A stretch of 64,000 bases of DNA from contig NC_061510.1 of the NCBI RefSeq assembly GCF_022539505.1, positions 100,084,292 through 100,148,291 on the forward strand, in the 5' to 3' direction. The stretch comes from Lolium rigidum. Its lineage: Eukaryota; Streptophyta; Magnoliopsida; Poales; Poaceae. The translations under genes and the position numbers were made by a program. Positions within the stretch are counted from its first letter, which is position 1. Each line of letters opens with the position of its first letter. Positions 57,953 through 64,000 of the stretch are shown here, piece by piece. The notes beneath the pieces are model-generated. The model had not been told where the DNA came from. It searched no databases and saw only the letters and a program-made list of their open reading frames with translations.

Positions 57953-59234
57953 CTCTTTTTTTGAACAAGAAGAGCGTTGAAGGGCCTGGAAGCTTATATT
58001 AATATCCAAACAGTGGAGGTGTACATTATTATAGAGGATCCCAAAAGAAAGATAGAATAAAACATGAGTCCCCAATATATGTGGAGGAGACCTCGCTGAA
58101 AGATGTAAAAAAGCAATCGGGTCCCTCCCTATCTCCTCTGCCGAGCCAGAGGTCAGCTGCACCGCCGTCGAGCACAGCCGCAGGGATGAAACCACTTGCT
58201 GCAATGTCGACGTTGGGCGCGGCCGCTGACCTGGAAGTAGGCCTCCGATGGGGGTTGATAGAATGTCGGAGCTCGCCGGCGTTAACAAACGGCATGCATC
58301 CATCGAGATGAAGCTCGCCAAAATTGCTTCCAAGCTTCGGAAGGACGAAACAAATGAACTCTCGCCAGCTTCTTCGATGTCGACTAGCCCACCCTCAATC
58401 ACGACACTCCTGCCACGGGTGGGAGAAGGCAGGCAGAGATGGTTGGAGCAGCAAGAACTCGTCACAGTATGGCCACCAAAGACAACACCGTCGTCGCCGT
58501 CTTCATCTTCCTCCTCGCCGCCACGGCCGGCCAGGTCGATGTCGAGGATGTCGAGGGCGCAACTTTGCAACCACCAGTGCTTATTGCTGAGGGGCTTGGC
58601 AAGAGGAGCATATGCTTCCATCCCAACCTTAGAGGCTTGACATCACAGCTCCTCGGCCATTCGCCGGTGCCGTACCAAGACACCAGGGAAAGAGAACCCT
58701 TAGCTTTTCTCCAACGCTCCACCATCCTCAATCCGTCTTCCCCACCCCTCACCACCACGGTTGGCCGGTGGGAGGAGGACGAACAGAGTAAAGATGGAGA
58801 CCAAGGATAGAGAGCAGACCTTGGGCTTATTGACGAAGATCCATGGGGGGATGGTCGAGCGCCGCCATCTCCGACCGCCGGAGCTCCTTGCCGCGCCGCC
58901 GCCACCACCATCCGCACCAGATCTTGCCCAGAAGATCTGGAGCTTGACTCCAAGAACACGGCATCCTGCCGACAACTCTAAACCTAGCCCTATCTACATC
59001 ACCGGGGTGTCCCCCTCCCCATCTCCGGTCGGCAGCACCGCCGGAGAAGGGTCGGGTTTGGCCCGGTCTCCTCGGGTCAACGGGCAGAAGAGGGTGCGGA
59101 CGGAGAGGGAGGACGAAGGGGAGAGCGGTTCGGGGACGAAAGGTCCACAGCGAGCTTCCCCGTACCTCACTAATTGCTGCTGGCGTTCCACGATGAGATC
59201 GCTGGACCGATAATGGGACCAAGTTTCCTCCGCG
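57953..59234 (-). mobile_element. GC-rich retroelement-like segment with A-tail
   Basis: The left edge has a T run (57957-57963) followed by GAACAAGAAGAGCGTTG and TTATATTAATATCC, which on the minus strand reads as a 3' end followed by poly-A. The body is GC-rich and carries no reverse transcriptase. It may be a non-autonomous or 5'-leader part of a LINE. Long open frames here (such as minus 57920-58621) have no motif. Confidence 0.35.
58469..58810 (+). CDS. Hypothetical 113-aa ORF with signal-peptide-like start
   Basis: The frame starts MATKDNTVVAVFIFLLAATA, a short charged head, a hydrophobic core of about 13 residues and small residues, as in a secretion signal; cleavage could follow TAGQ. 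The remainder (VDVEDVEGATL and on) has no cysteine pattern or domain I recognise, and its composition matches the antisense. A captured signal-peptide exon is possible; so is chance. Confidence 0.2.
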   Translation: MATKDNTVVAVFIFLLAATAGQVDVEDVEGATLQPPVLIAEGLGKRSICFHPNLRGLTSQLLGHSPVPYQDTREREPLAFLQRSTILNPSSPPLTTTVGRWEEDEQSKDGDQG

Positions 59235-60890
59235 GCGATGGTTGGGCTAGGTTCGGACGGCCGGCCGCAGGCGGCGCGCGACAGCTAACGGCTCCGGCGA
59301 CTCAGGATTCGTTTTCCGATTTTCGCCCGTTCTTATTGCGCTGCCTCTGTACCTTTGCGTCGGCCCCGTCCGTCGTCCATGCGTGCTGCCGTGCTGGAGT
59401 GTCAGTATACGATACTAGCATCTCCTCTGAATATTGTATTGGCGTTCGTGTGGGGTGGAGATCTTGTCTCTACCCTCGACGTGCCAACCAGGTTGCTGTT
59501 GCTCCAACGGCCATGGCCAGCACCACTCTGTCCTTATCATTAGACATGTGCTCGACATAGGGGGAAGAAGATCCACGGATGATCAATCAGGCGTCAAATT
59601 AAGCCTCCCAGTATATTTCTCTAGCTCATCATTTACGCTGCGTGATTTGATTTGATATCCCGCCGCACGCACTACATACATGCCGCACAAGTTTTCTAAT
59701 CGGAGATCGTGGGATCCCAATCATCTTCGGCGAGTCGATGATTAGCACGACATAGATTGCAACACACGTAGTGTAGCGGATAAGGGATGCGAGAGCATTA
59801 CCGAAAGTAATTAGTGGCGGATCTAGGTAGCTTAATACCGCAGCGGAGTGAGTGCGGGGCCACGTAACACGTCGCCTCCTAGCTAATTACGTGCCGGCCG
59901 GCCGACTACGTGAAGCCGCCGGCGGCCGCTTTCACGACTGGTGCGCCTGGTTTGCTGGTGGCGTCAGTTGCTACTTGCTATGGGGACGGGGGCACTGTTT
60001 GTCCGACGTGATATCCCCAACAATCTGACAAGGCGATCGGAGCCCGGTGAGCAGCCTGAGCCTTTCGGGCTATAAACTCGAGTTCTAATCAATTTAAGCT
60101 TCTGTTCGCTAAGTTAGCGCCAGCGCCCGACACCGCTAAACTTGTCAGACGCTGACCCTTTCGTTCTTTCACCGTTCAGCTAGCAGTGATCACGGACATT
60201 CTTACTGGTCGTTGTGCGTGCCCACGCGGCCACGCTAGGTTAGCTAGCTGAGAGTGTAGTACGTGGTGGTTCCGGTGATCACATGTGCTGGCTTGAAAAT
60301 TAGCCTCTCTGCACGTTACCGACAATGCACCGCCCGATTCAAACATGCCAATGATCGTGGTAACGGAAGATGCATGCCGACGTACCGATAAGACTCGAGA
60401 TTTTTGTTTCCCGTTTGAGGGGGTATAAGTCAAGCAATCGTGTCCATTGTTTTAGTACCAAGGGCTAGTCCAAGTTAGAGCATCTCGACATCTTCCAAAC
60501 AGGCGACGACAATGCACTATGGAGGCGTTGGCACCTGCTTCCCATTTTGGGGAGAGGTTGCAGTGTTGCACACACCGGCGGCTTCAATAAGAAATCCTAA
60601 AACAACGTAAACAACCGAATGTAATAAACATAATATATTTTAATTGAGATATAAATATTACATAGCCTATATTACATTGGGAAAGAAATATTACATAGTT
60701 GCAAAATTTAATAAACTGGGCTTTTGCTGGTCCTCCTCTTTTTTTTTTGCGAAGAAAGAACACCTAGTCACTATAACTAGAGGGTTACGGTCCTCGCCTT
60801 CATCGCTGCAAAGGAAGAACATCCAAAAACACTAGAGGTTTCTGCTGGCCCTCGCCATCTTCGTTGGAAAGAAAAAACATCCAAAACCTA

Positions 60891-61609
60891 CTACTCATCG
60901 CTGCTTCCTTCACAGTTGTTGATGTGGTAGTGTCGGCGGCAAGATGTGTCATGAAACACCTTCACCCTAAGCTCGCCATCGCCTTCCCACTTGAAGTTCA
61001 CGAAGCAGCCGACCTCTAGGTTGTGGGCGCGGGCAAACTTGTTATATTGTGATCCAAATTCATATAGTAAAGGGAGGCTAACTTCTAACGAGCGGAGCGA
61101 GGTCTATCGCCGGTAGACTTGGGCCGAAGCGTATATATCTTGTAAGCCGTCGGCTAGGGATTATCAAATTATAAGGTAACCCACGGCGTTTGTAAACACT
61201 TCCCGATATAGTGAAATATTTGCTGGCTGGCGCCCGTGATTTTTTCCCCTTCTATGTTGGAAGGGGTTTTCCACGTTAAATCTTGCGTCTCCGTTGCGTT
61301 TTCCTTTATCGTTCTTCGTTATTTGCTTGTCGCGATTATAAAAAACTTCTCTCAGCCAGTGTGGATGAACATGTGGCCTTCCCCTTCTAACAGCAATAGG
61401 CCACCATCAAAAGCCGCGAACTACTCCGAGAGTCTTTTTGAACCAAAAGGGTCCTCCTTGATGAGGACAACGAACTTAAAGAACTCGAGGTGGAAGCAGT
61501 CCAGCGACGACGAGCGTTCAGGTGGTCGGGATTCTGCACCCCGACCCCTACCGCGTAGGCCTCGGTGGCAGCGGTCGCGTCCGCGACCACGACACGTAGA
61601 ACTATCCAT
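60891..61609 (-). pseudogene. B3-domain gene relic, split by an LTR fragment
   Basis: From the ATG at 61609 the minus strand encodes a basic head (CRGRGRDRCHRGLRGRGRG), then DCFHLEFFKFVVLIKEDPFG and SKRLSE, a TAG where relatives have a lysine or glutamine, FAAFDGG, and GEGHMFIHTG. At about 61352 an LTR fragment intervenes; beyond it, YNKFARAHNLEVGCFVNFKW, EGDGELRVKVFHDTSCRRHY and HINNCEGSSDE-stop complete the B3 end. Order and spacing match the cargo at 6526-6879 (GKMYLRTGWDKFARD). It is dead because of the nonsense codon and the insertion. Confidence 0.7.
61050..61352 (+). mobile_element. Copia-like LTR fragment inside the B3 relic
   Basis: Begins near TGTGATCCAAATTC and ends near CTTCTCTCA. 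It contains GTGATTTTTTCCCCTTC and GGGTTTTCCACGTTAAATCT, the typical U5 leader of grass copia LTRs. No target-site duplication was found, so truncation is likely. Confidence 0.6.
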
Positions 61610-62712
61610 AGATGGCATGGGGGAGGAGGATGGCGGCACTAGGGTTTTTGTGAGGAGGAGCCGATGCCCGAGCATCTCGTTTTATATCGGGAGGCCTTCG
61701 TGAGGGCGGTGGTGCGCATTTATTGCTTGGCCGGAGGTGGGCGAATATAGGTGGTCGGTGGCACCATTTATCTTCGGCACGCATGGCTAAGTCATTACAT
61801 CGGCCGCTCATTCAGCGGTTGCCAAGCGGGCCCGAGGGTTTCCATCCGACGTGGCGCGAGGCACCGGCGCATCCGTTCGACACCCTGCGCGAAGGGTCGG
61901 CACGGGATTATCGGCGATTGTATTTGGGGTCCAAAACTGGCCGACTACTTTTGGAACGCGCTAGTGTGGCTCAAAAACAGCGCCGGACTCCAAAATTGCT
62001 ATTGAGATAGCTATGGAACGTGTCGGTGGAGATTGCTCCTAGGCAGAGGTCTCTTAGACCGGATCCGTAGTACTCGTATGAAAAGGAAGCTGTAAAAGGT
62101 CAATGAGAAAAGGAAAGAAAAAGGGAACATTTTGTTTTGCTGGAAACACAAAGTCCAAATCCAGCTTAAACGGGCGGATCGGGTCTACGCAAGCAGACAA
62201 GAGCAACACTCGAGCATCGAAGATCGTAGTAGTCGGAACAGGTCGGCTACGTACGTCGAGTCCAATGTGGCATCAATCGGTCCCAATTAAGCTTGCACCG
62301 CAACAGCAAGTAGGCAGCGGGGCACCTCGCAGTCCTAGTAGCATACCTACCGGCGCAATACACACGAACGCGACCGCGCGTGGATCGGATTGGTGCTAGT
62401 CCACATCGGAGACCCCCGTTTTTCGCCGCACTGTCCTCTCCTGGTGCGCGCTACCACGTTAGCTTTGCCCGGTTGGTGCGCCGGCGGCCAAGTCCTGCGT
62501 GCAGCCATGGATGGATGGAGGACGATGAGGCGTGCCGGTCGAGGCCTTTTTGCGTTGTAAAGCGACGACATCGGCGTCATCACCTAGCTAGTGCGCGGGC
62601 TCGATCGGGAATTCGGAAGGCGACGACGTTGTTCCATCACCGACATCTCACCATCTGCATGCGACGTGATCGAGCTGGGCACTCAGCAAGTGGAACACCT
62701 CACATGCATCTG

Positions 62713-64000
62713 AGGTGCAAAACAGTCGGCCAAGGCAAAAGAGTGACGTTTGTCCGTTTACAATATGGTGAAGAGGGGAGCGGCATCCTCCAACGGATTT
62801 GCCCTGCATATGCGCCGACAGCCTCAGGTTTGTTGATGGCCGTGGTTCAGGGCGGGCCTGCGGGATCAGGCGGTGCTGCAGCGGCATGGCGGTGCTAGCT
62901 ACCACGCCAGGCACCGTGGTGGTGCCGGCAGCTGCATGCTAGTCGGCCTAGGCCCCCGGCGGAAAATGCCAGATTGATTCCCTGATTTGGCCATAGGCTG
63001 CTGCGTGGTCTTGCCGGTGGTGGCCACGACCCACCAACTTCGATGTTCCCATCCTTTGAGTGGGGGTGGCTAAAGCCCGTGGCTTTCATCCTCATCCCCC
63101 ACCTGCTCCGGCTGCACCGGAATCGCGCGCGGTGGCTGAGGCGAAAAGCCCTGCTCGTCGATGGCAGATGCTGACCATGATGACGTCTGCGAGAGCCATT
63201 ACCTTCGTGGAGGTGTGGTCATGGCATTCACCATGCCTTCCCTTTCCTTGGAAACTCTTGGTCATGTTCACCAGACTAGGTGGTGGCGGAGCCACGATAT
63301 CGTTATCTTCTTGAAGACGTCGTGTTGGCCATCAGGGAGGGACTGATGTGGTATTCAAAGACAAGGGGTGGTGTTGTGTTGCAAGTATTTTTCCGCTGCC
63401 CAAGGCTTGGGCTTCTGGGGCGCAATGTACGACGTGGCAGACACATTTGTTGGCATCTTCCCCAAGTCTATCAAAACCATGCCTTCTTGTCGCCGGCTCT
63501 TCTACCGGCATGAGGGGAGGTACATCGGTTCCGGTTGGCTTGGAGTTGAGGTCAAATTTCCCTTGTGTCTAGCTTAATTTGTGGCATGGACCTAAAACCA
63601 TGTGCTCCTTTTTCTCGCCATTTGTGGTAACATGTTGAGCAAGACGATTTTTTTATCATCAAATTTGTAGAGGGTGTGTTGTTTGCTCCCGACATTGTTT
63701 CTTGTTAGGTGTGTTGATTTGTAGCCTTATATCGCCCGTCTTAGTGTTGTTCCCGGGTGTAAATTCTTGAAAAAGAGATGATGCACGATCCACTCTGGGG
63801 ATTTGGTCCGGAAAGTGACACCCAGCTGAAAATAAATGTCGAACGTGCCGAAGATCGCCACTCTTTTGGCCCATCGGTGTCCCTGGCTCGGCAGTTGTGA
63901 ACAGTGCGAGACGTTAGGTTAAGTGGAAGTACTATTGCGTCCAAAGGGTAGCATACGTTCATATATACATTGTTCTTGCTTGTCGGGGAAAAACCTCTAC
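62713..64000. other. Unrecognised GC-rich interval to the window end
   Basis: Several overlapping open frames on both strands (for example 63060-63314 plus) but none with a motif, and the composition resembles the non-coding GC-rich parts at 16440-17000. It may be old retroelement DNA. No terminal repeats found. Confidence 0.4.

Larger units (their letters stand above)
60478..62038 (-). mobile_element. Second Harbinger-like element carrying a B3-domain gene
   Basis: The left terminus is GAGCATCTCGACATC and the right one, inverted, GAGCAATCTCCACCGACA. The flanks are TTA (60475-60477) and CTA (62039-62041). The matching place in copy A of the duplication (26650-26652) reads GTTAGG without an insert, so the borders are supported by an empty site. 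Inside is a B3 pseudogene on the minus strand, itself split by an LTR fragment. No transposase. Differences in both cargo and ends from the element at 6046-7539 indicate separate, older origin. Confidence 0.7.
59235..62712 (-). repeat. Inverted segmental duplication, copy B
   Basis: Mirror image of copy A (25585-33065): blocks appear in the order matching 33065 down to 25590. It lacks the two copy-A insertions and instead has a B3-carrying element at 60478-62038. Shared features include the GACGTCGGCCCC-like left edge (59350-59400), the AAATTACTTTCGG-like segment inverted near 59800, and GCGACCGCGCGTGGATCGGA at 62370. No coding function is recognised. Confidence 0.85.

Noticed and set aside
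57920..58621. 233-codon minus-strand frame
   Set aside because: No domain or conserved motif, and it crosses the A-tail border of the retroelement-like segment.
1..64000. tRNA, rRNA or known small-RNA genes
   Set aside because: No cloverleaf with A and B boxes or rRNA segment was recognised; the only A/B-box-like pair belongs to the SINE at 10199.

Overview
This is nuclear DNA from a grass, most likely a large-genome Pooideae (Triticeae, or Poeae such as oat or ryegrass). The evidence is the grass chloroplast FBPase, copia LTRs of the BARE/WIS/Angela type, an Au-like SINE, Stowaway and Harbinger elements, LTR elements whose LTRs begin TGATACGTC, and intron-containing genes in a repeat background. 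The tribe cannot be settled from sequence alone. A run of exactly 100 N (40979-41078) is an assembly gap.

Only two host genes look intact. (1) A four-exon gene for redox-regulated chloroplast fructose-1,6-bisphosphatase lies on the minus strand at 14653-16151 and encodes 406 aa. (2) A three-exon DUF620-family gene lies on the plus strand at 34583-37343 and encodes 449 aa. They are not obviously related in function. Almost everything else is transposon-derived or anonymous intergenic DNA.

Layout. 1-3082: 3' end of a Ty3/gypsy-type element with an antisense plant-mobile-domain-like pseudogene and a hairpin-rich LTR. 3180-7640: CACTA end, coiled-coil pseudogene, LTR pieces, Harbinger-like fragments and a Harbinger-like element carrying a B3-domain gene. 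7827-10476: L1-type LINE and SINE. 11469-13960: unclassified repeat. 14653-16151: FBPase. 18419-22310: LTR and a second LINE. 24613-25180: hAT-like element. 25585-33065: copy A of an inverted duplication, holding a roughly 5 kb insertion with two GRF-zinc-finger-like pseudogenes and minisatellites. 33418-37343: tandem duplication, then the DUF620 gene. 37857-44137: broken LTR elements, a Stowaway element, copia LTRs, the gap and a dead Harbinger transposase. 44171-57602: two non-autonomous LTR retrotransposons, one nested in the other, each with a 5-bp target-site duplication. 57953-59234: retroelement-like GC-rich DNA. 59235-62712: copy B of the inverted duplication, interrupted by a second B3-carrying Harbinger-like element. 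62713-64000: nothing recognised.

The most interesting points are: two separate Harbinger-like elements carrying B3-domain genes, with a transposase relic of matching ends nearby; an inverted duplication whose other copy shows the empty insertion site; a conserved acidic ORF in the gag position of the two non-autonomous LTR elements; a pair of hairpins with compensatory base changes in one of those elements; and a chain of hairpins in the leader of the first LTR. No complete new multi-gene system was found.
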